This document shows positions 1-9,321 of a stretch of DNA of 64,000 nt, piece after piece. This DNA comes from Trichococcus collinsii (GTDB lineage Bacteria > Bacillota > Bacilli > Lactobacillales > Aerococcaceae). The DNA lies in assembly GCF_900107505.1 (NCBI RefSeq), contig NZ_FNQH01000002.1:1-64000 (forward strand), read 5' to 3'. The notes under the pieces are model-generated. The model saw only the letters and a program-made list of their open reading frames with translations, had not been told where the DNA came from and did no database searches. Within the stretch, counting starts at the first letter, position 1. Each line of letters opens with the position of its first letter. The position numbers and the translations under genes were made by a program.

Positions 1-793
1 GCAGCATTTGGTACTCTTTGTCGGACAAGGTTTGGGAAGGCGCCACGACGATGGAATCGCCTGTGTGGACGCCGACCGGATCGATGTTTTCCATGTTGCA
101 GACAACGATGGCGTTATCATTGCTGTCGCGCATCACTTCATATTCGATTTCCTTGAAGCCGGCGATTGATTTTTCCAACAGACATTGCGTCACGGGTGAG
201 TAACGCAAACCGTTGGCCACGATTTCGCGCAAGTCAGCTTCATTGTGGCAGATACCGCCGCCTGTGCCGCCCATTGTGAAGGCCGGACGAACGATCAGGG
301 GATACCCGATTTCTGCTGCGAAGCGAAGCGCTTCGTCTACAGTATGGACGATGTCGCTTTCCGGAACCGACTGATTCAATTCCGCCATCAATTGACGGAA
401 CAAATCACGGTCTTCGGCTTGTTGGATGGAACTCAATTTTGTTCCCAACAATTCGACATTGAATTCTTCCAATACCCCTGCTTTATCCAATTCCACGGCC
501 ATGTTCAATCCGGTTTGGCCGCCCAATGTCGGCAACAAGGCATCCGGGCGCTCTTTGCGGATGATGTTCGTGATGAATTCTACAGAAAGTGGCTCCATGT
601 AGACTTTATCAGCGATCTCAACGTCCGTCATGATCGTGGCAGGGTTGGAGTTGACCAAAATGACTTTGTATCCTTCTTCTCTTAAAGCTAAGCATGCTTG
701 CGTTCCGGCATAGTCAAATTCAGCGGCTTGGCCGATGATGATGGGGCCTGAGCCGATTACTAAAATGGATTGAATGTCGGTACGTTTAGGCAT
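1..793 (-). CDS. carB: Carbamoyl-phosphate synthase large subunit (N-terminal part, cut by window edge)
   Basis: The large subunit uses ammonia delivered from CarA, bicarbonate and two ATP to make carbamoyl phosphate for pyrimidines and arginine. About 264 residues are present, running off the left edge. The translation starts [20 protein letters not shown] and continues [20 protein letters not shown], the typical CarB start and first nucleotide-binding region, followed by the [11 protein letters not shown] segment. The ATG follows GGAGG at good spacing and overlaps the end of carA by 8 bp, so the two are translationally coupled. Regulation should come from the attenuator upstream of carA. 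Family assignment is secure; only the 5' quarter of the gene can be seen. Confidence 0.95.
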   Translation of the reverse strand, partial: MPKRTDIQSILVIGSGPIIIGQAAEFDYAGTQACLALREEGYKVILVNSNPATIMTDVEIADKVYMEPLSVEFITNIIRKERPDALLPTLGGQTGLNMAVELDKAGVLEEFNVELLGTKLSSIQQAEDRDLFRQLMAELNQSVPESDIVHTVDEALRFAAEIGYPLIVRPAFTMGGTGGGICHNEADLREIVANGLRYSPVTQCLLEKSIAGFKEIEYEVMRDSNDNAIVVCNMENIDPVGVHTGDSIVVAPSQTLSDKEYQML

Positions 794-1886
794 GTTGTTT
801 TCCTCCTTGGACTGCTTTCATCATATCTACAAAATGGTCGAACAAGTAATTTGCATCGTGCGGTCCCGGAGCTGCTTCCGGATGATATTGAACCGAGAAG
901 ACCGGTTTGATTTTGTGTTTGACGCCTTCGTTCGTACCGTCATTCAAGGCGCGGTGGGTTGCGACCAAGTCTGTTTGGTTCAAGCTGTCCTCATCCACGG
1001 CATAGCCATGATTTTGGCTCGTCAGGCTGATTTTTCCGGTTGCAAGATCCTTCACCGGATGATTTGCTCCGCGGTGACCGAATTTCATTTTGTAGGTTGT
1101 CGCACCACCGGCTAATGAAATCAGCTGGTGGCCTAAGCAAATACCGAACATAGGCAGATTGTCCTGCGCAATCAATTGCTTGATTGTTTCGATTGCTTCT
1201 GGAACGGATGTCGGATCTCCAGGTCCGTTGCTCAACATGATACCGTCCGGATTAAAAGCTAAAATTTCGTCCGCGCTTGTGTTCCAAGGAGCCAGAATGA
1301 CTTCACAGCCCCTTTTCAATAATTCTGCAAGGATATTGTCTTTGAAGCCGAAGTCAAGCAAGACAACGCGTGGGCCTTCACCCGCAAATTTTTTGATTTC
1401 TTTTGTTGAATTCAATTGGATTTCGTCAACCGGTAATACGTAGGCTTTCAACGATGCGACAATCGCATCCAAGTTGTCCGCATTGCTTACCATTGTGCCG
1501 CGCATAACGCCGGCATTGCGGATTTTTTTGGTGATGCTGCGCGTGTCCACGCCGTAGATTCCTGGTACATCAAAGTCCTTCAAAGCTTCATCCAATGTTT
1601 TGGTGGAGCGGAAATTACTTGGATGTTCAGCCACTTCATGTACAACCATCCCTTTCAAGCCCGGAAGCACGCCTTCATAGTCGTCTACGTTGATGCCGTA
1701 GTTTCCGATCAAAGGATACGTGAAAGTGATGATCTGGCCGGTGTAGGAAGGATCGGACAAAGTTTCTTGGTAACCTGTCATCCCTGTGTTGAATACGATC
1801 TCCCCGATTGCATCCTTTTCTGATCCGAAAGCATATCCTGGATAGCAGCTGCCATCTTCTAAAACTAAAAATCTACGTTGTTTCAT
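786..1886 (-). CDS. carA: Carbamoyl-phosphate synthase small (glutaminase) subunit
   Basis: CarA hydrolyses glutamine and channels ammonia to CarB. The 366-residue protein has an N-terminal CarA domain ([16 protein letters not shown]) and a C-terminal class I glutamine amidotransferase domain with the nucleophile in [10 protein letters not shown] and the His/Glu pair in [10 protein letters not shown] chose the ATG at 1886 because AGGAGG sits 6 nt before it and [12 protein letters not shown] is the normal start. A longer in-frame start at 1964 lies inside the attenuator terminator and is unlikely. It is the first gene of a carAB unit with its own PyrR-type leader. The rest of a pyr operon is not visible here. 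Confidence 0.96.
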   Translation of the reverse strand: MKQRRFLVLEDGSCYPGYAFGSEKDAIGEIVFNTGMTGYQETLSDPSYTGQIITFTYPLIGNYGINVDDYEGVLPGLKGMVVHEVAEHPSNFRSTKTLDEALKDFDVPGIYGVDTRSITKKIRNAGVMRGTMVSNADNLDAIVASLKAYVLPVDEIQLNSTKEIKKFAGEGPRVVLLDFGFKDNILAELLKRGCEVILAPWNTSADEILAFNPDGIMLSNGPGDPTSVPEAIETIKQLIAQDNLPMFGICLGHQLISLAGGATTYKMKFGHRGANHPVKDLATGKISLTSQNHGYAVDEDSLNQTDLVATHRALNDGTNEGVKHKIKPVFSVQYHPEAAPGPHDANYLFDHFVDMMKAVQGGKQHA

Positions 1887-1951
1887 GTTGTTCCTCCTGA
1901 TTTCTGATTGACAAGGTACGTACCTCTCTTGCATGAAAAATAGGAAAATGT

Positions 1952-1983
1952 AAAAAAAACACACCTATTATTGGGCGTGTTTC
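1952..1983 (-). terminator. Attenuator terminator in the carAB leader
   Basis: On the minus strand a stem of ACACGCC with GGTGTGT (one G-U pair) around a short loop is followed by eight T. It lies about 70 nt before the carA start and downstream of the promoter at 2090-2118, inside the transcribed leader, so it is placed to act as a conditional terminator rather than an operon end. Confidence 0.75.
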
Positions 1984-2010
1984 AACGGTTGTTTACATTA
2001 ATCGTTTCAC

Positions 2011-2040
2011 ATGCCTTGTTAGCCTCTCTGTGCTAATTTA
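2011..2040 (-). promoter_or_regulatory. PyrR-binding (anti-antiterminator) site of carAB
   Basis: The minus strand reads CACAGAGAGGCTAACAAGG, which closely matches the conserved AGAGAGGCU...CAAGG loop-stem bound by PyrR in Bacillus and lactic acid bacteria pyr leaders. It precedes an intrinsic terminator (1952-1983), the standard layout for UMP-dependent attenuation. That PyrR acts here is inferred from the motif. No pyrR gene is in the window. Confidence 0.72.
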
Positions 2041-2089
2041 AAGACGTTCTAGCCACGCTGTATCCCGTACAGTATTGTGGATTACGTTA

Positions 2090-2118
2090 ATTTTAGACTA
2101 TTTGGATAAGATTTTCAA
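2090..2118 (-). promoter_or_regulatory. Predicted sigma-A promoter of carAB
   Basis: TTGAAA and TAAAAT are separated by exactly 17 nt on the minus strand, giving an untranslated leader of about 200 nt that contains the PyrR site and the attenuator. Confidence 0.6.
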
Positions 2119-2187
2119 TTGATTTTTCCCAAAAAGGAAAAAAAGATGTGAATTCTTAATGTTCATTGACTTGAAAACACAGAAATA

Positions 2188-2215
2188 CCCTTGGAAACAA
2201 AGGTTTTTCCAAGGG
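2188..2215 (-). terminator. Probable terminator after the histidine phosphatase gene
   Basis: A perfect 10-bp stem (CCCTTGGAAA paired with TTTCCAAGGG) starts 13 nt after the stop codon of the phosphatase gene. The downstream T-tract is interrupted (TATTTCTGTGTTTT), so termination may be partial. Confidence 0.5.
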
Positions 2216-2228
2216 CACTGTTCTTAAT

Positions 2229-2981
2229 TTATTTGACATCCTCTTCGACTTTATCGGCAGGCGTCACTTTATGGACTTCCGGTTCCTGCTCATCGCCAGG
2301 CGTAAAGTCATCCACAAAATGGTCGGTGCCGTTGTAGAGGTCCAGGTGATAGAAGCCATCCTCATAGCGGACGACCGAAATGCTGGCATTATCCAGATGG
2401 CGGTCGATCGAGAAATCAGGAATGACGGCGTGGATCATGTTGCGGATCGTCATCCCGTGGGAAACAATCAGAATGTTTCTTTCGGAATCACGGTGCTCGC
2501 TGATCAGTTTAATCAAGCCGCGTTCGACGCGCAGCCAGAAAGTCATGTAATCCTCGGCTTCGTGGTAAGGATCCATTTCTTTCAATCCGTTCAGCTCTTC
2601 GATAACCGAGCGGTGGGCATCATAGTTCGGCTCACCATCTGCGCTTCCCAGAAATTTATTCAGGTTTCCCCAGGTTTCACTCGCATCCAGTCCTTCAAAA
2701 GAGCCAAAGAATATCTCTCTGAATTCGGGCATCGCTACAACTTTCAATTGATCGGCATGCTGGTTTTCTTTCAAAATGATCTGTGCTGTTTCAAATGTCC
2801 GTCTCAAGTCGCTGCAGTAGACCGCATCGAACTTGACATCGCCCAAGCCTGCTCCGCTTCTCATGACGTCGCGTCTGCCTCTGGGCGTCAGTGGTGTGTC
2901 GGACCAGCCTTGCATCCGATTGTATTTATTAAGATAAGTTTCTCCGTGTCGCATAAAATAAAACGTTACTCCCTTTTTCAA
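2229..2981 (-). CDS. Histidine phosphatase (phosphoglycerate mutase-like) family protein
   Basis: A 250-residue member of the histidine phosphatase superfamily. The phosphorylated His lies in FYFMRHGETYLN near the N-terminus, and the second catalytic His in ILIVSHGMTIRNM around residue 175. A charged tail of about 25 residues (PGDEQEPEVHKV...) extends the usual domain. The substrate is unknown: relatives are broad phosphatases, and the true glycolytic mutase here is the unrelated GpmI. The start is TTG at 2981, preceded by a purine-rich GAGAGGCGG. It lies about 100 bp downstream of the fructose-bisphosphatase gene on the same strand, so the two may be co-transcribed. Confidence 0.85.
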   Translation of the reverse strand: MKKGVTFYFMRHGETYLNKYNRMQGWSDTPLTPRGRRDVMRSGAGLGDVKFDAVYCSDLRRTFETAQIILKENQHADQLKVVAMPEFREIFFGSFEGLDASETWGNLNKFLGSADGEPNYDAHRSVIEELNGLKEMDPYHEAEDYMTFWLRVERGLIKLISEHRDSERNILIVSHGMTIRNMIHAVIPDFSIDRHLDNASISVVRYEDGFYHLDLYNGTDHFVDDFTPGDEQEPEVHKVTPADKVEEDVK

Positions 2982-3081
2982 GGTTAACCCGCCTCTCTCA
3001 AGCTACTTTCGCATTAGGATACTTGCTTTCCTTCTCTTATCTTAACAATTCCGGCGGCTGATTGCATCTATTTTCATGCAA

Positions 3082-5067
3082 CTATTTGTCGCTGAGCAGA
3101 TCTTCGATGATTTCACCGGATTTGTAGGCGCGCAGCAGCTGTTGCAGGTCGATGACTTGTTGGGTCAGCTTCTTGCCGACATCCGTCTGCCTTACCGTTT
3201 TGCGCTCTAATTCCTTATCGACAATGCGTCGTGTCGAAACGATATCTTTTTCATTTTCGATGGCATCCTGACGGGAAGTGAACGGCTGATGCGAAACCAG
3301 CTGCATTCCGAATGAGTTGTAAAGTAGCGTATAGCCTGCAAGCCCTGTCGTATTTTGGTAGGCTTTCGAGAAGCCGCCATCGATGACGATCAGTTTTCCA
3401 TCCGCCTTCAATGGATTTTCGCCGATTTTTTCTTTGACAGGCGTATGGCCATTGATGATATGGCCTTTCTTTGGATCCAGCCCGAATTCCTTCAGTATTT
3501 TATAGGACAGTTCCACGTTGTCGCGCTGCTCGTAATACAGGTTTTTCTTCTCGACGTGGGTTTCTTTATCAGCGACGTAAAGGCGCTCGAAAGTCGTCAT
3601 CTTATCCTTCCCGAACAAGGACGAAGCTTTTCCTTCCCACAGATACCAAATCAGGTCCAAGCTGCGGATGTTGTGTTTGGTTGACTCGCGATTCAGGTAA
3701 CCTCTGCGCAACACTTCCTCGTATTTGTCCAAGAGAGCTTTACCGCTGTACTTAACGTTAGCGATTGCCATCTCCATGAAGCTGCCGTCCGGATTCAGCG
3801 GTACGCAGCCGTGGAACAGCAGATTGTCGTTGTAGCTCAAATACATGCTGCCTTTGCTGAAAAGGAACTGGACGTGCTTCTGCAGCCTTTCCGAATTCAG
3901 GAATCCGGTCCGGAGCCTTTCGACAACCAGTATCTCCTCTTCAGTCAAGCGGTACGGATCGGCTGGATCGACTGTCGGGAAATAGTCGCACAGTACCGGA
4001 TATTCCTTCCCGTCCAACTGCACGGTTCCTTTTTCGTAGTCGATAAAATCCAGAACCATCCGATCGGCCATGTCGAATTCAGGGTGGCGTTTGATGATTT
4101 CACCTTCAAGCTTGAACTGGATGATTGAAATGGCTTGATTCATTTTGGCGATCTGCCGGAGCTCTTCCGGGAAGATTTTACTTTCGTCTTCGGTGTTGAT
4201 TTTCGGCATGAACGGTTCGTAGCGGTCCTCTTTGTAGACCATTTCCGCGAACGTGATCAGCGGACGCAAGGAGATCCCATAAGCATCCTCGATGATCTCA
4301 AGGTTGTTGTAGCGGGCGGAAATGCGGATCACGTTGGCCATACAGGCGGCTGACCCGCTCGCGGCACCCATCCAGAGGACATCATGGTTGCCCCATTGAA
4401 TATCCAGCTCGTGGCCATCCATGAAGGTATCGATGATTTCCCCCGGGAAGGGACCTCTGTCGTAGATGTCCCCGACGACATGCAGGTGGTCGACCACCAG
4501 ACGTTGGATGACATGCGAGATGGCAGCTATGAGCTCGGTGGCGCGGTCCAAGGAGATTACGGTCTTGATGATTTTTTCGTAATAATCCTCTTTGTTCGTC
4601 ATGATTGTGTCTTTGAAAAGCAGCTCCTCGATGATATAGGCATAGTCGGCCGGGATCGCCTTTCTGACTTTCGAGCGCGTGTATTTCGAAACAGTGAACG
4701 CGCAAAGTTCCGTGATGCGCAGCAAGGTCAACGAGTAAAACTCATTGATTTCCTCTTCGGAGTCTAGACTTTCCACGATTAGATTGATCTTGTCTTCCGG
4801 GTAGTAGACAATCGTCGCAAGCTGATTCATCTCCCGGGTGCTCAGTCTCCCTTGAAAAATTTCCCGGATTTTTTCTTTGACGTTCCCGGATCCATTCCTG
4901 AGTACATGCTGCACGGCGTCGTATTCCCCGTGCAGATCGCTGATGAAGTGCTCGGTTGCTTTCGGCAAGTTCATGATGGCTTCCAAGTTGATGATTTCGG
5001 TTACTGTTTTTGCTGCTGTCGGATATTCTTTTGCCAGCAATCGAAGATACTTGTCTTTCGTTATCAT
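3082..5067 (-). CDS. fbp: Fructose-1,6-bisphosphatase, class III
   Basis: Hydrolyses fructose 1,6-bisphosphate to fructose 6-phosphate in gluconeogenesis. The 661-residue length fits the long Firmicutes class III enzyme (about 640-670). Metallophosphatase motifs are in order: FISDLHGEYDA near residue 43, GDIYDRGPFPGE near 200, WGNHDVLWMG near 227, and INGHTPVKEK and IVIDGGFSKA in the C-terminal part. The ATG at 5067 has a weak ribosome site (AGGGGTG). No clear sigma-A promoter was recognised upstream, and the upstream gap contains the 50-bp repeat array. The enzyme is functionally opposed to glycolysis, whose operon is about 7 kb away. Confidence 0.95.
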   Translation of the reverse strand: MITKDKYLRLLAKEYPTAAKTVTEIINLEAIMNLPKATEHFISDLHGEYDAVQHVLRNGSGNVKEKIREIFQGRLSTREMNQLATIVYYPEDKINLIVESLDSEEEINEFYSLTLLRITELCAFTVSKYTRSKVRKAIPADYAYIIEELLFKDTIMTNKEDYYEKIIKTVISLDRATELIAAISHVIQRLVVDHLHVVGDIYDRGPFPGEIIDTFMDGHELDIQWGNHDVLWMGAASGSAACMANVIRISARYNNLEIIEDAYGISLRPLITFAEMVYKEDRYEPFMPKINTEDESKIFPEELRQIAKMNQAISIIQFKLEGEIIKRHPEFDMADRMVLDFIDYEKGTVQLDGKEYPVLCDYFPTVDPADPYRLTEEEILVVERLRTGFLNSERLQKHVQFLFSKGSMYLSYNDNLLFHGCVPLNPDGSFMEMAIANVKYSGKALLDKYEEVLRRGYLNRESTKHNIRSLDLIWYLWEGKASSLFGKDKMTTFERLYVADKETHVEKKNLYYEQRDNVELSYKILKEFGLDPKKGHIINGHTPVKEKIGENPLKADGKLIVIDGGFSKAYQNTTGLAGYTLLYNSFGMQLVSHQPFTSRQDAIENEKDIVSTRRIVDKELERKTVRQTDVGKKLTQQVIDLQQLLRAYKSGEIIEDLLSDK

Positions 5068-5247
5068 TACAATTACACCCCTACTTTTTTCATTTCACTT
5101 AGAACGGAACCCCGCAAGGCAAACGTTGCTTACAGGATTATCTTAATTTTTCGTGACAAGATGATTACTTCTATCATAGCTTGAATTAAAAAAAAATGAT
5201 AGACAAGATACAAAAATTACACAATTGGTCACAATTTCGACAGTGTA

Positions 5248-5447
5248 CCTGTCCGGGGCGGGTTATTTGGATAAAGCCAGCTCCGTTCTGGCTGCCAACT
5301 CCGGCGAGGATTGCCTCGTCGGAGTTGAGTACGGATTTCACCGCTCTCCTCCGGCGAAACCTACCTCGTCGGAGTTGGTGGCGTAATCAGCTGCCCTCCT
5401 CCGGCGAAGGGCGGCTTCGCCGTAGCTGGCGTTATCCTACCTCCTAC
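5248..5447. repeat. Tandem 50-bp hairpin repeat array (three clear copies, one degenerate)
   Basis: CTCCGGCGA occurs at 5299, 5349 and 5399, exactly 50 bp apart. CCTCGTCGGAGTTG occurs at 5314 and 5364, also 50 bp apart. Each unit folds back on itself: CAACTCCG/CGGAGTTG at 5296-5327, a similar stem at about 5347-5374, and CGGCGAA/TTCGCCG at 5402-5422. A weaker copy may start near 5250 (GTCCGGGGCG). No open reading frame explains it. It fills most of the 460-bp gap between smpB and fbp. The rest of that gap (5068-5240) holds only AT-rich sequence. Confidence 0.75.
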
Positions 5448-5465
5448 TGCCACATAGACTCCAAA

Positions 5466-5510
5466 AACGCAAAAAACGCGCCTGCACTCCATCAGGAATA
5501 CGGGCGCGTT
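5466..5510 (-). terminator. Terminator after smpB
   Basis: On the minus strand AACGCGCC pairs with GGCGCGTT around a loop of about 20 nt and is followed by TTTTGCGTTTTTGG. It lies 18 nt after the smpB stop codon. Confidence 0.75.
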
Positions 5511-5528
5511 CGTTCTGCAAATCTATTC

Positions 5529-5987
5529 TTATCTTTCCTTCATCGCTCTGTCGATTTCGCGCTTCATATCTTTTTGTTTCAGTGCGTCACGCTTGTCGTA
5601 GCTCTTCTTGCCCTTTGCGAGTCCGATGAGCACTTTCGCAACGCCATTCTTGAGATAAACCTTCAACGGCACCAACGTAACGCCGGTTGTTTTCGTCTCC
5701 TCAATCAGGTACTTGATCTGTTTCTTGTGCAGCAATAATTTCCTTGTGCGCAGCGGATCATGGTTGAAGATATTGCCCTGTTCGAAAGGGCTGATGTGCA
5801 CATTCTGCAAGAATACTTCCCCGTTCCGGATGCTTGCGTAGCCGTCCTTCAGGTTGATTTTCGCTTTGCGGACGGATTTGATTTCCGTTCCTGTCAGCAC
5901 CATACCGGCTTCTATCGTGTCGAGGATGATATAATCATGGCTGGCTTTTCTGTTCTGCGCTAAAACTTTTCCTTCGCCTTTTGGCAT
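5529..5987 (-). CDS. smpB: SsrA-binding protein SmpB
   Basis: Small basic RNA-binding protein that loads tmRNA onto stalled ribosomes for trans-translation. 152 residues, typical of the family. Landmarks are [20 protein letters not shown] near the start, [19 protein letters not shown] in the centre, and the Lys/Arg-rich C-terminal tail ([19 protein letters not shown]). Its place directly downstream of rnr is the usual Firmicutes arrangement and makes sense because RNase R helps degrade tmRNA-tagged messages. The tmRNA gene often found next to it is not recognised in this window. Confidence 0.97.
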   Translation of the reverse strand: MPKGEGKVLAQNRKASHDYIILDTIEAGMVLTGTEIKSVRKAKINLKDGYASIRNGEVFLQNVHISPFEQGNIFNHDPLRTRKLLLHKKQIKYLIEETKTTGVTLVPLKVYLKNGVAKVLIGLAKGKKSYDKRDALKQKDMKREIDRAMKER

Positions 5988-6012
5988 AGTCCGGCACCTT
6001 CATTTCGTTAGC

Positions 6013-8379
6013 TTACTTCTTTTTGCCTCTTTCTTTTTTCCCTTTGGCTTTTTTGCCTGGACGGGAATAAAACGGCTCTTTTCCTTTTTCGGTCTTTTTG
6101 CGCGGTCCGTTGTCGCGATCGGATTGACCCGGTCTCCGTTTTTTGCCTTTCGGAATCTTCGCGCGAATCTGTTTGACCAGATCTTGGTCGCTCTGGCTCT
6201 GGGTCTTTTCCTTGTCGATGACTAAGGAGAAATCGATTGCGCGTGTGACCGGATCCGAATTTTCTACTTTGATTTTGACTTTTTGTCCGATTCGGTAAAT
6301 GACACCGGTGCGTTCACCCATCAAAAGCAGGTGGCTTTCGATGTAGTTGAAATAATCTTCAGACATTTTCGAGATGTGCACGAGGCCTTCCACCGTATTA
6401 GGTAACTGCACAAAGATGCCGAATTTCGTGACAGAGCTGATGACGCCTTCGAACTCTTGGCCGATTTTGTCCATCATGAACTCTGCCTTCTTGAGCGATT
6501 CGGTTTCGCGTTCTGCATCAACCGAGCGACGTTCCATCTGCGAGCTCTGAACTGCTATATCAGGCAATTGTCCTTTCCATTTTTCAACCAACTTCGGATC
6601 GACAACGCCTTTTCCGTATGCGCGGATCAAGCGGTGGACGATCAGGTCGGGGTACCTTCTGATTGGAGAAGTGAAATGGGTATAATCTTTCGCAGCCAGA
6701 CCATAGTGTCCGACCGGTACAGCGTCATATTTCGCTTGTTGCATGCTGCGCAACAGTGTAGTCGAAACAACGGCTTCATATGGTTCGTCCTTGACTTTCG
6801 CCAAAACGGCCTGCAGTTGTTTCGGCTTCACGTTTTCATGCGTGCCACTCACCAAGATGCCGAATGTCGTCACGAATTCCAGGAAGCGCATCATTTTGGT
6901 CGGATCCGGCTGTTCGTGAATTCGATAGATGAACGGCAGATTCGCCTTCGTGAAATGATGGGCGATTGTTTCATTCGCGCTCAACATGAAAGATTCGATG
7001 AGGCGCTCACCGACACCGCGATCTTGCACATAGATATCCAAGGGGTGGCCATTTTCGTCCACGATGATTTTTGCTTCATCGGATTCGAAATCGATGGCGC
7101 CGCGTTTTTGACGTTTCTTCAAGAGGATCTCATGAAGGATGCCCATTTCTTCGAACATCGACACAAAATCGCTGTATTTTTCACGCAATTTCTTGTCGTG
7201 GTCCGTCAAAATCGCATTGACATCGGAATAAGTCATCCGTTGTTTGGACTCGATGATGCTCGGGAAAATATCATAGGCGACCACTTCTCCATCAGCATCC
7301 ACTTCCATTTCACAAGACATTGTCAAACGGTCTTCATGCGGCAACAAAGAACAGATGCCGTTCGATAATTTCTGAGGCAACATCGGTACGACCCGGTCCG
7401 TCAAATAAACGCTGGTGCCGCGTTCATATGCTTCACGATCAATCGGGGAATTCTCTGTCACATAGAAGGAAACATCCGCAATGTGCACGCCCAACAGATA
7501 ATTGCCATTTTCGAGTTTCTTCAAGGAAATCGCATCATCCAAGTCTTTGGCATCGGCGCCATCAATCGTAACAATCTGTTCCGAACGCAAGTCCCGTCTG
7601 CCTTCCAACGCCTCGGCTGGAATCTCCAATGGAATGCTTTCAGCCTGGGCCAAAACATCTTCCGGGAATTCCGAAGGGATACCGAACTTGTAAAGAATTG
7701 CCAGGATATCAACGCCTGGTGCATCCTTATGGCCGATTTCTTTCGTGACCAACCCTTCCATCTTGACCGGATTCTCCGGTGTCGGATAGCTGGTGATTTC
7801 CACCAGACAGACACTGCCTTCAACAGGATGGATGCCTTCTGGTTTGATGTAGACAACGATACTGTTGATTTTAGTATCCTGTGGAACAACAAATCCCAAA
7901 AAGCCGGTTTCTTCCCGGCGATCAGAATCGTAAGGAACAAATTCGCCTACTACCTGATTCGATTTGCGCGTCAGAACAGCCGTTACCTCAGCTTCGACTC
8001 CTTTGTCATTCCAAGGCTCCGCCTCGCGGGTGATCTTCAACTCGACCGTATCTCCGTCCATCGCGCTGCCTGTTTTGCCGCGCGGAACAAAGAGGTCACT
8101 TTCATTCGGATCGACCGTAACAAAACCGAAGCCGCGATCATTGCTACGGAAAGTACCTGTCAAAGTGGCGCCTTGCACCTTAAGACGGAATTGCCCGGTC
8201 TTGTTCAGCAACAGGATACCTCTTTCTTCCAATTGCGCAAAAACTTTGACCAAGGCTTTGAATTCTTCGGATTCCGTGTAGCCTAACGCTTCACTTACTT
8301 CCTTCAAGGTCATGCTCTTTCCGACATGCTCCTGAAAATAGGCTAGAACGTCAATTTGGATCTGATCTATCTTTCTCAT
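6013..8379 (-). CDS. rnr: Ribonuclease R (3'-5' exoribonuclease)
   Basis: 788 residues. The order is an N-terminal winged-helix segment (about 1-65), cold-shock RNA-binding domains (FVTVDPNESDLFVPRG), the catalytic RNB domain (VTIDGADAKDLDDAISL, with clustered Asp residues that bind metal), an S1 domain (GQEFEGVISSVTKFGIFVQL), and a very basic tail (KKRRPGQSDRDNG...KGKKERGKKK). It degrades structured RNA and works in ribosome and tmRNA quality control. The ATG lies 2 nt after the esterase stop with GAGGGA as ribosome site, so it is coupled to the esterase gene. Second-to-last gene of the secG-est-rnr-smpB cluster. Confidence 0.97.
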   Translation of the reverse strand: MRKIDQIQIDVLAYFQEHVGKSMTLKEVSEALGYTESEEFKALVKVFAQLEERGILLLNKTGQFRLKVQGATLTGTFRSNDRGFGFVTVDPNESDLFVPRGKTGSAMDGDTVELKITREAEPWNDKGVEAEVTAVLTRKSNQVVGEFVPYDSDRREETGFLGFVVPQDTKINSIVVYIKPEGIHPVEGSVCLVEITSYPTPENPVKMEGLVTKEIGHKDAPGVDILAILYKFGIPSEFPEDVLAQAESIPLEIPAEALEGRRDLRSEQIVTIDGADAKDLDDAISLKKLENGNYLLGVHIADVSFYVTENSPIDREAYERGTSVYLTDRVVPMLPQKLSNGICSLLPHEDRLTMSCEMEVDADGEVVAYDIFPSIIESKQRMTYSDVNAILTDHDKKLREKYSDFVSMFEEMGILHEILLKKRQKRGAIDFESDEAKIIVDENGHPLDIYVQDRGVGERLIESFMLSANETIAHHFTKANLPFIYRIHEQPDPTKMMRFLEFVTTFGILVSGTHENVKPKQLQAVLAKVKDEPYEAVVSTTLLRSMQQAKYDAVPVGHYGLAAKDYTHFTSPIRRYPDLIVHRLIRAYGKGVVDPKLVEKWKGQLPDIAVQSSQMERRSVDAERETESLKKAEFMMDKIGQEFEGVISSVTKFGIFVQLPNTVEGLVHISKMSEDYFNYIESHLLLMGERTGVIYRIGQKVKIKVENSDPVTRAIDFSLVIDKEKTQSQSDQDLVKQIRAKIPKGKKRRPGQSDRDNGPRKKTEKGKEPFYSRPGKKAKGKKERGKKK

Positions 8380-8381
8380 AC

Positions 8382-9140
8382 TTATCCCTCATTCCAATTT
8401 AGTCGGTTCAAAAATGCCAATACTGTTTCTTCAAATACGTTTCTGTCTTTCCCAACGGTGATGACATGCGTTGCTTCCGGGAAAAAATGATAATCCACTT
8501 CAGCACCTAAGAGGCTATCCGCCAACAATTTCCCACAATCAGCGCTAATCATTTCATCTTTGCCGGATTGCGCGATGTAATAAGGAACGACGATATCAGC
8601 CAGATTCGCTTTGATCAGTTCCGTAAACTCGTCCAATTGGGCAAGCTGGGCATTCAATTTAGGCTTCATCAATGCCAATTCATGCTCGATTTCAAGATTT
8701 GCCATGCCGAGTTTCTTTTTCGACAGCTTGGCGAAATGCACGAAACTGATCGGCACCCGTGATTCCCCAAAACTAATGATTGGTGAATTGAATGAGCCCC
8801 CGCCGATAAATCCGCCTGTTTCGATGGCCCTTGTAGCCATAATGCCGCCCATTGACAATCCGAATACGGTTAGCTGATTGTAGCCCTTTTCCAGCAGCTC
8901 TGCTTTTGCGCGCATAGCATCAGCGAACCATACAGCTGGGCCACCCAATTCAAGAATATCTTCAAAACGGCCGGTCGCATGTCCCGTAAAATTCGGTGCA
9001 TATACAGTATACCCGTTCCGTTCCAAAAAGCGTCCCAACAAGCGCACATCATTTGCGCTACCGGTATAGGCATGCAGCAAAAGGACGGCGCGTGGGCCAG
9101 CTTCGAAGAAAAAGGGTTCTGGTAAATTGATTGCTTTCAT
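8382..9140 (-). CDS. Carboxylesterase / alpha-beta hydrolase (Est30-like)
   Basis: 252-residue alpha/beta hydrolase. The nucleophile elbow is FGLSMGG (Ser near residue 96), the oxyanion region is VLLLHAYTGSANDV near the N-terminus, the acid lies in SGKDEMISAD and the catalytic His in FFPEATHVITVG near the C-terminus. This architecture and the position between secG and rnr match the carboxylesterase (Est30 type) of many Firmicutes. The natural substrate is not known. Translationally coupled to rnr. An intrinsic terminator precedes it after secG, so it may be transcribed partly by read-through. Confidence 0.9.
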   Translation of the reverse strand: MKAINLPEPFFFEAGPRAVLLLHAYTGSANDVRLLGRFLERNGYTVYAPNFTGHATGRFEDILELGGPAVWFADAMRAKAELLEKGYNQLTVFGLSMGGIMATRAIETGGFIGGGSFNSPIISFGESRVPISFVHFAKLSKKKLGMANLEIEHELALMKPKLNAQLAQLDEFTELIKANLADIVVPYYIAQSGKDEMISADCGKLLADSLLGAEVDYHFFPEATHVITVGKDRNVFEETVLAFLNRLNWNEG

Positions 9141-9278
9141 AAAATTCCTCCCAACTCGTTCATCTTCATTTTACTGTATTTACAGCTTTTTTCCTAATAT
9201 ATCAGATATTTGCGGTCGAATTTTTTTAGCAAGACATACGCAGCCCTCATGGGTTTTGTCCAGCATACTTTTCAGGCG

Positions 9279-9312
9279 AAAAAAAAGCAGAACCCGGTAA
9301 TGTGGTTTCTGC
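9279..9312 (-). terminator. Intrinsic terminator after secG
   Basis: On the minus strand GCAGAAACC pairs with GGGTTCTGC (one mismatch) and is followed by eight T. It lies 10 nt after the secG stop and before the esterase gene. Confidence 0.75.
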
Positions 9313-9321
9313 CTACAATAG

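Noticed and set aside
1887-1964. Extended start of carA at 1964
   Set aside because: The extension lies in the attenuator region, is rich in Phe, and lacks a ribosome site; the ATG at 1886 has AGGAGG.
5248-5447. CRISPR array
   Set aside because: The 50-bp units are hairpins that differ throughout, with no constant repeat separated by unique spacers and no cas genes in the window.
6457-7368. Long plus-strand frame of 303 codons opposite rnr
   Set aside because: It is antisense to a clear RNase R gene, lacks a ribosome site and recognisable motifs, and follows the codon pattern of the real gene on the other strand. The same applies to frames opposite glgA, glgC, fbp and the histidine phosphatase.
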